64,000 bases of DNA from Parvibacter caecicola (lineage in GTDB: Bacteria > Actinomycetota > Coriobacteriia > Coriobacteriales > Eggerthellaceae): contig NZ_QIBY01000002.1 in assembly GCF_003725335.1 (NCBI RefSeq), positions 222,564 through 286,563 on the forward strand, given 5' to 3'. Below, in pieces: positions 49,793 through 58,726 of this stretch. Within the stretch, counting starts at the first letter, position 1. The number at the start of each line of letters is the position of its first letter. The notes beneath the pieces were generated by a model. That model worked only from the letters and a program-made list of their open reading frames with translations. It did not search any database and was not told the DNA's origin. The translations under genes were made by a program, and so were the position numbers.

Positions 49793-50626
49793 GTGTTCGG
49801 CTACGTGATTGCCAACCTGTCCACCTTGTCGGAGGAAGAGAAAGCCCGCTACCAGGCGGTTTACTGCGGCCTGTGCCAAGAACTGAAGCAGCGCTACGGC
49901 CAAGCCAGTCGGCTGTGCCTCACCTACGACCTCACCTTCTACGTCCTGCTGGCCAGCTCGCTGCAAGAGCCGGCCGAAGAAAGCGGCCCCAACCACTGCA
50001 TCATGCACCCAGGCGGCGGCCGCAGCTTCACCCGCAACTGCTGCACCACCTACGCCGCCCACCTCACCGTGGCGCTGGCCTACCACAAGTGCCTGGACGA
50101 CTGGCGCGACGACCAAAGCCTAAAAGCCCGCACCAGCGCCGCTGTGCTAAAGGGCGCCTACCGCAAGGCGCAGCAGGCCATTCCCGCCCAGTGCGCCGCC
50201 ATCGAACAGGCCATGGCCCGCATAACCCAGCTGGAAGGCGCCGGCGCCGCCACCCCGCCCGACGCCGCCGCCCACGAGTTCGGCCTTCTGCTGGGGCAGC
50301 TGTTCGCCGCGAACCAGGGGTTCTGGGAAAGCGACATGCAACAGCTGGGCTACCACTTGGGACGGTTTGTTTACCTTATGGATGCAGCGGTGGACTACGA
50401 GGACGACCGCGCTTCCGGCAATTACAATCCGTTAGTATATGCAGAATTCCAACCCTGCGAGATGCAGACGCTGCTGGCGGGAATCGCCGGCCAGGCGGCC
50501 CGCGTTTTCGAGCGGCTGCCGTTGGTGCAAGACGCTCACCTGATGCGCAGCGTGCTGTACTCGGGGGTTTGGCAGCAGTTCAACAAGCTCTACGCCCCGA
50601 AAGAGAGCCCGGAAGCCCGTGACTGA
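49793..50626 (+). CDS. DUF5685-family protein
   Basis: 277 residues. The opening MFGYVIANLSTLSEEEKARYQAVYCGLCQ, together with LTYDLTFYVLL and CYHK-like cysteine and histidine pairs, is typical of DUF5685, a family of unknown function in Firmicutes and Actinomycetota. It is mostly helical, possibly with a metal site made by the Cys residues (CGLC, HCIMH, NCCTTY). GTG 49793 follows AAGGTG. It sits nine bases after the zinc-ribbon gene and overlaps the J-domain gene by eight bases. Confidence 0.8.
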   Translation: MFGYVIANLSTLSEEEKARYQAVYCGLCQELKQRYGQASRLCLTYDLTFYVLLASSLQEPAEESGPNHCIMHPGGGRSFTRNCCTTYAAHLTVALAYHKCLDDWRDDQSLKARTSAAVLKGAYRKAQQAIPAQCAAIEQAMARITQLEGAGAATPPDAAAHEFGLLLGQLFAANQGFWESDMQQLGYHLGRFVYLMDAAVDYEDDRASGNYNPLVYAEFQPCEMQTLLAGIAGQAARVFERLPLVQDAHLMRSVLYSGVWQQFNKLYAPKESPEARD

Positions 50627-51392
50627 AGACCCGTACGAAATACTCGGCGTGAGCAAGAACGCCAGCGAGGAAGAGATCAAGAAGGCCTATCGCCGTAAAG
50701 CGCGCGAGAACCATCCCGACCTCAATCCCGACGACCCTTCCGCCGCCGAGCGCATGAACAAGGTGAACGAGGCTTACGACCGCATCACCAACCCTGAGAA
50801 GTACGCCCGGGAAGAGGCGCGGCGGCGCGGCTACGGCGCCCCTTACACCTCCGGCTACGGCAGCCCCTTCGGCGGAAACCCCTACGGGGGGGCGCCGGGG
50901 GCGGGCCCTCGCAACCCTTACGGCAACCCCTACGGCAGCGGCCCCCAGTACGTGTACGTGAGCTGGGACGATATCTTCGGCGGCGCGCCGGTTACCGGCG
51001 TCATCCACCCGGAGGTTTCGGCGGCGGACTCGGCCGAAGTGCGCTCGGCCATCTCCTACATCAACAACCGCAACTATCGGGCGGCCGTCAGCATTCTGGA
51101 CAACATTCCTGCCAAAGAGCACACGGCCCGCTGGTACTATCTCAGCGCCATCGCCAATCACGGAGCCGGCAACCAAGCGGCCGCCCTTGAGCGCATCCGC
51201 CGCGCCCGCAAGATGGATCCGCAAAACAGCGACTATCTGGCCGCCGAGCGTACCTTCGCCCGCGGCGGGCAGGCCTACCAGCAACAAGGGGAAAGCCGCG
51301 GCTTCTCCATGACAGGCATCGACCCCACCACCCTGTGCTGCTGCTTGCTGTGCGCCCCCAGCCTGTGCCAGCCGTTTTTGTTCTGCCTGTAG
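50619..51392 (+). CDS. J-domain (DnaJ-like) protein with C-terminal cysteine cluster
   Basis: 257 residues. Residues 4-65 form a J domain with the HPD motif (RENHPDLNPDD). A Gly/Tyr/Pro-rich stretch with GYGSPFGGNPYGG words follows, then a TPR-like helical pair (about 140-215), and the end is unusually cysteine-rich (LCCCLLCAPSLCQPFLFCL), perhaps a lipidated or membrane-dipping tail. It would stimulate DnaK at a certain place, perhaps the membrane. GTG start, overlapping the previous stop. Confidence 0.85.
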   Translation: MTEDPYEILGVSKNASEEEIKKAYRRKARENHPDLNPDDPSAAERMNKVNEAYDRITNPEKYAREEARRRGYGAPYTSGYGSPFGGNPYGGAPGAGPRNPYGNPYGSGPQYVYVSWDDIFGGAPVTGVIHPEVSAADSAEVRSAISYINNRNYRAAVSILDNIPAKEHTARWYYLSAIANHGAGNQAAALERIRRARKMDPQNSDYLAAERTFARGGQAYQQQGESRGFSMTGIDPTTLCCCLLCAPSLCQPFLFCL

Positions 51393-51407
51393 CGGCAACG
51401 ACTGCAA

Positions 51408-51573
51408 TCTGGCCAAAACCGCATCACTGTCAGACCAATTGCGGATGCTACCGTGCCAAATTTGTTCTTTTTCGATTGTATCTTTGGCATTTAAAGCTGC
51501 TCACGGCTCGCGGAGGCATTTTTCCGCCCTCGCTACATTGGAGCGCCTGACACATGCGCACTTTTTGGCCAGA
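51408..51573. repeat. Family G inverted repeat, distant arms
   Basis: ATCTGGCCAAAACCGC on the left and GCGCACTTTTTGGCCAGA on the right, 133 bp apart, with CTGTCAGA and CTGACA inside each. The same two words form the hairpin at 59466-59540. It fills the gap after the J-domain gene. Confidence 0.55.
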
Positions 51574-51604
51574 ACTACAAGCTCAACGTCACCCGGAGAC
51601 CCCG

Positions 51605-52687
51605 CTACTGCTCTTTCTCGAACAACCGGCGAAGGCGTCGGTGGTGGGGCTTCTTGGCCGGTGTCGAATCCTCCCCTTCGCCAGCGTCTGGCCCTGTTTC
51701 CTGTGCAGAAGCATTCCTGGCCCCCGCTGGCTGCTGCGCGACAGACGCCTTTTCCGCCGCATTCGTCGGCACCACCGGCTCCATGGCGCCCGTCCCTTCC
51801 AGCAGGGCATCGGAGGCCAGCTCGTGATCCACCGCCTTCAGCACCTGGGGCACGGGCGCGTTATGGGCCTGCACCTGCAGACTTTCCATGACGTCCATCA
51901 TCTGCTCCACCGGATGCGCATGCACGTAAGGGGCAATGGCGCGAATGGCGGCATCGGCCGCATCGTCAATGCGGGCCGGATCGGAGATGGTGAAGAACAG
52001 CACCCCCGCGAATCCGTGCTCGTTGACGGAAGAAAACTGCACCTGCGGCCCCTTTTTCAGCTTCGACACCCGTGCCACCGCCTTGGCGGCGGCATCCTCC
52101 ATGTGATGAGCCACCCAGGTGAGCCGCTCTTCGTTATAGGTAACTACCACCGGCACGTTCACTTCGCAAATAGGGTCAAGGTGCACGATGGCGTTCGAGT
52201 TCAGCATGGAGTTGGGAATGACAATGCGGTCGCCGTCGCCGTTCACCATATGGGTGTAGCGCAGGGTGACATCGGTCACGCGCCCCTTGATGCCGCTCAG
52301 CGTGCCCACCTGGATGTTGTCCCCCGGCTTCACGATGCGGGCCACGCTTACCTGAAAACCGCCGATGAGGTTGGAGATGGTGTCCTGCATGCCCAGCGAA
52401 ACCGCAATGCCGCCAACGCCCAGCGCGGTGATGATGGCGCTTACGTTCACGTTGAAGCAGATGGAAAGCACGCAACTGATGCCGATGATCCACACCAGAG
52501 CCCGCACCAGGTTCACGAAAATGGAGCTGGCGGGGAGCAGCGTGGTCTTCTTCAGCAACCGGCGAATGGCGGTGGTGGCAATGCGCGACACCACCAGCGT
52601 TAGGAACACGATGGCGACAACGCCCACCACGGTGCCGGCCCAGTCGGAGCGCACGAACTTCTCGAATATGCTGAGGTCTTGTTCCAT
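51605..52687 (-). CDS. Mechanosensitive ion channel of the MscS family
   Basis: 360 residues. Three hydrophobic helices end in ALGVGGIAVSLGMQDTISNLIGGFQV, the pore-lining TM3 and its hinge. The beta domain follows (KPGDNIQVG, GIKGRVTDVTLRYT, and IPNSMLNSNAIVH, close to the IPN motif). The C-terminal 85 residues are a low-complexity tail ending in HHRRLRRLFEKEQ. The channel releases solutes in osmotic down-shock. ATG 52687 lies seven bases from a perfect TATAAT. Confidence 0.92.
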   Translation of the reverse strand: MEQDLSIFEKFVRSDWAGTVVGVVAIVFLTLVVSRIATTAIRRLLKKTTLLPASSIFVNLVRALVWIIGISCVLSICFNVNVSAIITALGVGGIAVSLGMQDTISNLIGGFQVSVARIVKPGDNIQVGTLSGIKGRVTDVTLRYTHMVNGDGDRIVIPNSMLNSNAIVHLDPICEVNVPVVVTYNEERLTWVAHHMEDAAAKAVARVSKLKKGPQVQFSSVNEHGFAGVLFFTISDPARIDDAADAAIRAIAPYVHAHPVEQMMDVMESLQVQAHNAPVPQVLKAVDHELASDALLEGTGAMEPVVPTNAAEKASVAQQPAGARNASAQETGPDAGEGEDSTPAKKPHHRRLRRLFEKEQ

Positions 52688-52693
52688 AACCCC

Positions 52694-52699
52694 ATTATA
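52694..52699 (-). promoter_or_regulatory. Perfect -10 box of the MscS gene
   Basis: TATAAT on the minus strand ends seven bases before the A of the start codon, so transcription would begin at the start codon and give a leaderless mRNA. There is no clear -35 box. Confidence 0.6.
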
Positions 52700-52751
52700 G
52701 AGGCATTTTTTACCCGAACGCCCACGGACGGCGAAGTTTACGCGTGTGTCA

Positions 52752-52798
52752 GGGGGACGTTCACTTTTGTCACCAGGTGACAAAAGTGAACGTCCCCC
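52752..52798. repeat. Family E cruciform copy 1
   Basis: A 23-bp perfect stem with a 1-nt loop. Each arm reads GGGGGACGTTCACTTTTGTC inwards. Flanked by GTGTCA and GTCAGC. Confidence 0.92.
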
Positions 52799-52815
52799 GT
52801 CAGCCCTCCCCAAAA

Positions 52816-52850
52816 CAAAGCGCCGGCCGCGGAGTGCGGTCGGCGCTTTG
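52816..52850 (-). terminator. Intrinsic terminator of the adhesin gene
   Basis: CAAAGCGCCG-x-CCGC pairs with GCGG-x-CGGCGCTTTG, followed by TTTTGG on the minus strand, 38 bp past the stop. Confidence 0.85.
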
Positions 52851-52887
52851 CAATTGCGCTCAAAGGCGCGCCTCAGGCGGTGCTGCG

Positions 52888-55800
52888 CTACAGGCGGCCT
52901 ATCTTGCGACGGGCAACAAAGGCAATGGCTGCCGCAGCCACCGCGGCTGCGCCCATCCCCCAGGCAACACCGCCCAGGTCGTCGCCGGTGCGGGGCAGGA
53001 GCCGCCCAGGGCTGGCCGCTTCGCCCTTCTCGCCAGCCTCACCTTTCACCACATAGGTAAGGCGCACCACCTTCTGGTTGCCGTCTTCGTCGGTGTACAC
53101 CAGCTCAATGACGTAGGTGCCCGGCACCGACTGGTCAATCTCGTCCACCGTCTTGCCATCCTTGGTGATGATCACCTCAGGGGTGCCCTTTGGCAGCTCG
53201 TCGCCCAGCTCTTTTTTCACGATGTCCAGAATGTCCTCCGGAGTCACCTTGCCGCCGGGCATCGGCGGGATGTCGATGGGCTTGTCGATGACCACTTCCG
53301 GCTTTTTGGGCTCTTCCTCGGGGTCAGGCACCAGGGGCGCCATGCGAACCTCAACCGAATGGTGCTTGCCGCCCTCCAGCGCCGTGAACTCATAGCTGGT
53401 CATGCCCTCGGTGAGGGGCACTTCCTTGCCGTCCACGTACACCGCCTTCACGTAGTAGCCCTCGGCCGGGGCCCAGGTTATTACGCGGTTGCTGCCGGGC
53501 TGGTTATAGCTGTTGCCGGTGATGGTGCCGGCGCCGCCCAGAATCTCGGTAGTGATCAGCGAATAGCTGTCCGGCTGCTCGGGGTCGATCACCGGTCGCG
53601 GGTCGGAGTCGTTCGGGTCGTCCGGATCGGGCACGTGGTCGGGGTCTTCCTCGAAGACAATCACCACGTTGTGGTCCCGCTGCATCTTCTCGAACGACAG
53701 CGCGCCCTTAGCCAAATCGCGCATGAGGTCCAGCCGCTCGATGCCGTCCACCGTCACCGACTTCACCCGGTGGCCCTTCGCGGCCGTCCAGGACACCTCG
53801 GCAAAGCCGCCCTGGCGCACCGAAACCGACGGCGACGCATCGCCCGGGCCCACCGTCACCACGTTCACGTACAGGTATTTCTCGTCGCCCTTCTCGCCCG
53901 GAATGCCACCCGGATTGCCGGGCGTGCCGGGCTTCTCGGGGTTGGTGGGGTCGGGCACCGTGGGGTCGTGGCCGTTGGGGTTGTCGGGGTTCACCGGCTT
54001 GTCGCCGGGGTTGGTGCCGGGGCCAGAGTTGCTTTCCTTCTCGGACACATACACCACCACGCTGTGGTCGCCGCGGATGTTGGAGAAGTCCACCTTACCG
54101 GCGGTCAGCAGGTCGTCGCGCATCTTGCCGTCCACCATCACCGCCGTCACATGGCGGTCGGAGTCGGACTGCCAGGTGATGGTGCGGCTCTCCCCCGCCC
54201 CGATGCCGATTTGAGTAGCGGTGATCTTGCCGCCCGAGCCACCGGCGATGGCGGTGGTGATGGTGTAGCTGGTGCTGGGGTTGGTGCCGGGGCCGCTCGA
54301 GCTGCCGGGCGACGTGAACACCGCCTCCACCGTGTAATCGGAGTCGATCAGGCCGCGCGGCAGCGTTACCGTCACCTTGCCGTCGGCGTCGGTGGTGATC
54401 ACCACACCGTCTTTGCCGTTCTCCAGCAGCTGCTTCACCGAGCCACGCTGCAGGTACAGCGCTTCCACGGTGCTGCCATCCTTGGGGGTAACGGTGATGG
54501 TCACGTCGCTGGTGGAGCTTTCCGGCACCGTAACCGACGGGGAAATCTCCCCCAGGCCGCCGCTTATTTTGGTGTCCACCACGTAATCCTGCGAGTAAGT
54601 GTTATCTGCCGCCGTGCCGCGGTACACCACCTCAACGGAGTGGTTGCCGGTGATGTTGTTGAAGTCGATTTCGGTCATACCGGCGTTATTGGCGTTGTCG
54701 GTGTCGGTCTTGGGGTTGTTCAGGTACTCGTCGTACACCACCTTGCCGTCCACCTTCACCAGCGACAGTACCGCGTCGGTGGAGTCGGCCTGCGGCGCCC
54801 ACGACACTTTATAGCTGCTGCCGGCCTTCACCACAGTGGTAGGGGAAATGGTGCCGGGGCCGCTGATGGTGGTGCTCACCATCCAGGTGCCGTCCGAGCC
54901 GTCGGTGGCCACCCGCTGGGTGAGCACCTTCACTGTGTGGTTGGCGCCGATTTTGCTGAAGTCGATGGAGTTGGTGCTCTCGTCGAAGGGCACCGCCACG
55001 CCGTCCACCTCGATGGAGGTGATGCGGTAGCCGGGCTTCACCGACCAACCCACGGAATAATTGCTGCCGGCGGTCACCGTGCCGCTGTCGGTCATGCCCT
55101 CCACTCCACTGTCGGCGATGGCGTTCACCGAGAAGGTGTCGTCCTGGGTGTCGTCGCTGCCGGGGGTGTTGGAGGGATCGTCATCGGCGGGCTTGGCCTT
55201 GAACACCACAATCACCTCTTTGGGCTTGCTGCCCATGGTGACGGTGGCGCTGTTGGCAAGGTCGGCCCGTGGCGCCAGCGCGCGGGCGGTGCGGGCCGCC
55301 GGCAGGCTGCGGCCCGCCGGGGCGGACTGAGCCACCAAATCGTCGCGCACCGAGGAGTCCTCGAACACCGCCACCACTTGCGCGTCGCCGTCCGCTTCCC
55401 AAGAAATCTTGGCGGCGTCACCGCTGTAATACTTCGCCGTGCCAGCCACCTTGCCCGGCCCCACCGCCGTAACCGTCAAAGGATACGAAGGCTTGTCGGA
55501 AGAGCTCTTCACCGTGGCAACGCCCAAGTTGGTCATCTCGAAGTCGTGATGGGTAGCGCTTTCGTCAACGAATTTGCCCCGCACCGAAGCGCGGTTCACG
55601 TATTCCTTGTAGCTGGTGCTGGCCTTCGCCTCGCCGGTGCAGGTAATCTCGAAGAAGCCCTGGGTGGTAATCACGTTGGTGGTGTCGTTCGTGGCCACCT
55701 CAATGGTAAAGCTGCCGTCTTCGTTTTTGTCCACCCGCAACACGTCCAGCTCGAATTTCTTATTCACCAGGGGATCCTTGCCGTTACTGGATTCGGCTGA

Positions 55801-57780
55801 CGAAAAATATGCAGTGATAGATTCGCGATTGAGGGTCTTGAGCGAATCGATAGTCACCGTGAACACCGGGCTCTCCAGCCCGATGTAGCGGTTGTCATTG
55901 GTTACATTCTCGCTCACCGTGGTAACGCGCAAAGTGTCGCCTTCGTTGGCATAGTTGACGCGGGGGTTGTATCCCTCATCGGAAGTGGAGTAATGCTGAG
56001 TGAGGTTGGCAACGGACATCTTGGTTTCCAACACCGGGGTCACAATATCCACCGCCATGCCCACAGCCGTGAGGATGGCCGGCTCATCAGTAGAAGACAC
56101 CCGTGCGGTTACGCTCGTTTCCCCTCCGGCCAGTGTCATCACCTTGTTCGTGGGTTTGCTGGATTCAGGAACAATATCGGCCACGAACAAGTCGGTATTG
56201 TGGATTTTCTTGCCGCCCGGGAAGGCGGTTTCGATGCCTCCTGAATTTGCCAGGCGGGCTCTCGGATCAAACGAGGTTTCTACCAGACGGTCTTTATTGT
56301 CGATGCTCAAATTGGAAAAATATCTTTGGGTGCGCTGTTTATCGGGGTTCTCAACCTTGGTAAAAGATCCCGAACCGTTAACGGCATATTGGAACGACTG
56401 AGCACTGCTGCCGATATCGCTACCGTCCATAGCAGCCATAATCTCACCGGTGGGCTCTTTGGCTACGCTCAGGCCGACGCCATCAATGTTCACCGTGGCA
56501 GCACGACCGCTCGTAAGGCTTGTGCCGCCCAGCAGCAAGCGCAACATGCGGGGGCGCAGATCTTCGTTTTCCTCCACCACAATCAGCTTCCAGGAAGCGA
56601 AGTAGTCCCCGCCTGCGGCGGCAGCGCCATCACGGGTCCCCGAAGGGATATTGATGGCAGAATACCAGCCATAACCCTGACTCTTCACAAAGTCGGTCAC
56701 ATCGAAGAAACAGGCCGCCCGGTTCTTCTCGCTGTCATGGTATATCACCTCGGGGAAGTATCGGTTTATTTCGCCTTTCGGTCCCATGAAGCAGAAACCG
56801 TAGTGGCTGAGGGGCGTATGCCCCAGCGCGGTGTTCCCGCCGGTAGATGCGTAGTTTTGCGTAGCCGCCACCACCAGATACGCCGCCTGGATGTTGCGAA
56901 CGGCAATCCCCTCATCGGCCACCAGCTCCGCCGAACTGGAATTGGTGTTGGTCGCAGCATCACCTCCGATATTCCTGCCGTTCAGCGGTTCCAGGCTATA
57001 GCCCACCAAAGCCGACTCGTCCCCTACGCGAGACGAATGCACGGCCTGGCCGTTCAGGGTGTCGTACTTGCCCCGGACGTTCGTATTGCCCGTCACGTTA
57101 ATCTGCAACGAGCCCACCATCCCCACAAAACCGCTTTGCGTTACCCCGGTGCTGGGATTAGTAACTGATTTGCCAATGGTGTCGGGCGCAAAGACCGCCG
57201 CATCCCGCGCATCGGGGTTGATCACATTCACACCCGCGCGGGGTTGGGGCGCGGCTTCTGCGGCGGGTTCTTCGTCGGAAGCATCGGGTTCGTCGGCCAG
57301 GACTGCGGGCTGGGCGGCGGGGGCAGGAGCAGCTTCAGCGGTATCGGGTTCGTCGTCGCCCTCGGCCGGGGTGTCCTCCTGGCCCGAGGAGACGGCGCCG
57401 TCATCTGCGACGCCATCGCCGCTCGGCACCGCATCTTCGCCGGACCCGTTGTCCTCTTCGCCATCGGCAGCGCCATCGATCGGCTGCGATTCGTCTGCAT
57501 CGCTGGGCGCGCCCTCTTGCGGCTGGTTCGCTTCGGCACCGCCGGTCACGCCGGCATCGTCGAGCCCGGCGAACACCGCCGTCCCCAGCGGCATTTCCGC
57601 CAGCGCCGGCGCACCAAAGGGCGACAGCCCCAGCACCAGCACCAGCGCCAAGAACGTCGCCATGGCGCGCTTGAGCATCCGCCCGCGCGTTACAACGCGG
57701 CAGTTAGGACTACCCCCCCCCTGCTCACTTGAGCCCCAGGAGGCTCTTGCCTCTCTTTGCGTCATCCGACCGTCTTTCAT
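52888..57780 (-). CDS. Large LPXTG cell-wall-anchored adhesin
   Basis: 1630 residues. A long N-region and a signal peptide end near residue 61 (LSPFGAPALA-E). A 110-residue acidic, Pro/Ala-rich linker, two or three adhesin-like beta domains (to about 720), and then about seven repeats of 70-90 residues follow. Each repeat carries an aromatic or GxG turn, a VDGK or VDGV word and an H-[ST]-V-x-V end, as in InlB B-repeat-like modules. An Ig-like domain (TPEVIITKDGKTV) and the sorting signal LPRTG (1595-1599), a hydrophobic stretch and RRKIGRL close the protein. It should be linked to peptidoglycan by a sortase coded elsewhere. The start is uncertain; ATG 57678 is an alternative. Confidence 0.88.
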   Translation of the reverse strand: MKDGRMTQREARASWGSSEQGGGSPNCRVVTRGRMLKRAMATFLALVLVLGLSPFGAPALAEMPLGTAVFAGLDDAGVTGGAEANQPQEGAPSDADESQPIDGAADGEEDNGSGEDAVPSGDGVADDGAVSSGQEDTPAEGDDEPDTAEAAPAPAAQPAVLADEPDASDEEPAAEAAPQPRAGVNVINPDARDAAVFAPDTIGKSVTNPSTGVTQSGFVGMVGSLQINVTGNTNVRGKYDTLNGQAVHSSRVGDESALVGYSLEPLNGRNIGGDAATNTNSSSAELVADEGIAVRNIQAAYLVVAATQNYASTGGNTALGHTPLSHYGFCFMGPKGEINRYFPEVIYHDSEKNRAACFFDVTDFVKSQGYGWYSAINIPSGTRDGAAAAGGDYFASWKLIVVEENEDLRPRMLRLLLGGTSLTSGRAATVNIDGVGLSVAKEPTGEIMAAMDGSDIGSSAQSFQYAVNGSGSFTKVENPDKQRTQRYFSNLSIDNKDRLVETSFDPRARLANSGGIETAFPGGKKIHNTDLFVADIVPESSKPTNKVMTLAGGETSVTARVSSTDEPAILTAVGMAVDIVTPVLETKMSVANLTQHYSTSDEGYNPRVNYANEGDTLRVTTVSENVTNDNRYIGLESPVFTVTIDSLKTLNRESITAYFSSAESSNGKDPLVNKKFELDVLRVDKNEDGSFTIEVATNDTTNVITTQGFFEITCTGEAKASTSYKEYVNRASVRGKFVDESATHHDFEMTNLGVATVKSSSDKPSYPLTVTAVGPGKVAGTAKYYSGDAAKISWEADGDAQVVAVFEDSSVRDDLVAQSAPAGRSLPAARTARALAPRADLANSATVTMGSKPKEVIVVFKAKPADDDPSNTPGSDDTQDDTFSVNAIADSGVEGMTDSGTVTAGSNYSVGWSVKPGYRITSIEVDGVAVPFDESTNSIDFSKIGANHTVKVLTQRVATDGSDGTWMVSTTISGPGTISPTTVVKAGSSYKVSWAPQADSTDAVLSLVKVDGKVVYDEYLNNPKTDTDNANNAGMTEIDFNNITGNHSVEVVYRGTAADNTYSQDYVVDTKISGGLGEISPSVTVPESSTSDVTITVTPKDGSTVEALYLQRGSVKQLLENGKDGVVITTDADGKVTVTLPRGLIDSDYTVEAVFTSPGSSSGPGTNPSTSYTITTAIAGGSGGKITATQIGIGAGESRTITWQSDSDRHVTAVMVDGKMRDDLLTAGKVDFSNIRGDHSVVVYVSEKESNSGPGTNPGDKPVNPDNPNGHDPTVPDPTNPEKPGTPGNPGGIPGEKGDEKYLYVNVVTVGPGDASPSVSVRQGGFAEVSWTAAKGHRVKSVTVDGIERLDLMRDLAKGALSFEKMQRDHNVVIVFEEDPDHVPDPDDPNDSDPRPVIDPEQPDSYSLITTEILGGAGTITGNSYNQPGSNRVITWAPAEGYYVKAVYVDGKEVPLTEGMTSYEFTALEGGKHHSVEVRMAPLVPDPEEEPKKPEVVIDKPIDIPPMPGGKVTPEDILDIVKKELGDELPKGTPEVIITKDGKTVDEIDQSVPGTYVIELVYTDEDGNQKVVRLTYVVKGEAGEKGEAASPGRLLPRTGDDLGGVAWGMGAAAVAAAAIAFVARRKIGRL

Positions 57781-58069
57781 TTCTAACCCCGTTTCTTGAC
57801 GAACAAACGCATGTGACCGACAGGTTTGCGGCAATAGCGAGCGCCCTGCGCAGTTGCCCTGGAAAAAGCGGCACCTGACCTTGGTACATAGGTATTTGGA
57901 TTATGGCAGAATAACCACGCTCAATCAACAATTCGGTGTCAATAATGGCCCTCTGAACCACCCTGGCCGGCACCGACGTTTTCCGAAGCGCAGCAAACCT
58001 CTTCCGCCTTGGATACATTCCCCGCATAGCGCCGCTTCTTCACCGCGCTCGCCCCATGATGGAAGGGGG

Positions 58070-58124
58070 ACGGGGGTGGCGCCATGCTGGGGTGCTCAGT
58101 GCCCCAGCATGGCGCCACCCCCGT
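58070..58124. repeat. Perfect 23-bp-stem hairpin (family F)
   Basis: The arms 58070-58092 and 58102-58124 are exact complements with a 9-nt loop. The left arm begins ACGGGGGTGGCG, a word shared with the flank of the cruciform at 58649. Confidence 0.9.
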
Positions 58125-58220
58125 CGTCCCCTGCCAGCCGCTTCGCACGCAGTCGTAGAGCGGACGTTCCATGTCTGCCTGGGGCTCAACCGCAGTTGGT
58201 GCTTGGGCAAAAAGATAGAG

Positions 58221-58250
58221 GATGACAAAAGTGAGCGTCCCCCTGACATG
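58221..58250 (+). repeat. Family E half-copy
   Basis: A single arm, GACAAAAGTGAGCGTCCCCC followed by TGACATG, directly before the ribosome-binding site of the next gene. The partner arm is missing. Confidence 0.75.
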
Positions 58251-58260
58251 AGGAGAGGCC

Positions 58261-58629
58261 ATGAGCAAGACCGAGGAAACTTATCGCAACGAACATCGCG
58301 AGCGGGAGGCGTTCGCAAAGCGCGACCCTTTGGCCGCCGAAGAGCCCGACGTGCTGGAATCCTCCGCCTCCGATCCGGAGTTTCCCGCCATGCAGGAGTT
58401 CGAGGTAGACCGCAGCGGCCCCGAAGGCTCCACCCGCAAGCACCCGGGCCTCATCTGGGCGGCTGTGGCGCTGGCGGCCATCGTGGCCCTGTGCGTTGCC
58501 TTCGCCGTCAGCGGCGACTGGTTCACTCCCAGCCAGGCTCAGCAAGAAGCGCAGACCCAATTTGAAGAAGAAACGGTGCCCGAAGACCTGGGCGCCAACG
58601 AGAACCCCGAAGCCATGGCTCAAAAGTAG
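58261..58629 (+). CDS. Small single-span membrane protein, unknown
   Basis: 122 residues. A charged 60-residue cytoplasmic part (MSKTEETYRNEHREREAF), one transmembrane helix (about 63-84, LIWAAVALAAIVALCVAF) and an acidic Glu/Gln-rich outer part. No motif is recognised. GAGGAGAGG precedes the ATG. It lies alone between two long palindromes. Confidence 0.68.
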   Translation: MSKTEETYRNEHREREAFAKRDPLAAEEPDVLESSASDPEFPAMQEFEVDRSGPEGSTRKHPGLIWAAVALAAIVALCVAFAVSGDWFTPSQAQQEAQTQFEEETVPEDLGANENPEAMAQK

Positions 58630-58648
58630 CATATACGAAGACGGGGGT

Positions 58649-58716
58649 GGCGTGTCGGGGGGACGTTCGCTTTTGGCACACGCATGTGCCAAAAGCGAAC
58701 GTCCCCCCGACACGCC
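58649..58716. repeat. Family E cruciform copy 2
   Basis: A 32-bp perfect stem with a 4-nt loop. The shared core GGGGGACGTTCGCTTTTG has T/C differences from copy 1 that are matched in both arms, so pairing was conserved as the sequence changed. Confidence 0.93.
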
Positions 58717-58726
58717 CTACCACGCC

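Noticed and set aside
52744..55800. 1018-codon plus-strand open frame
   Set aside because: It is antisense to the adhesin; its repeats only mirror those of the adhesin.
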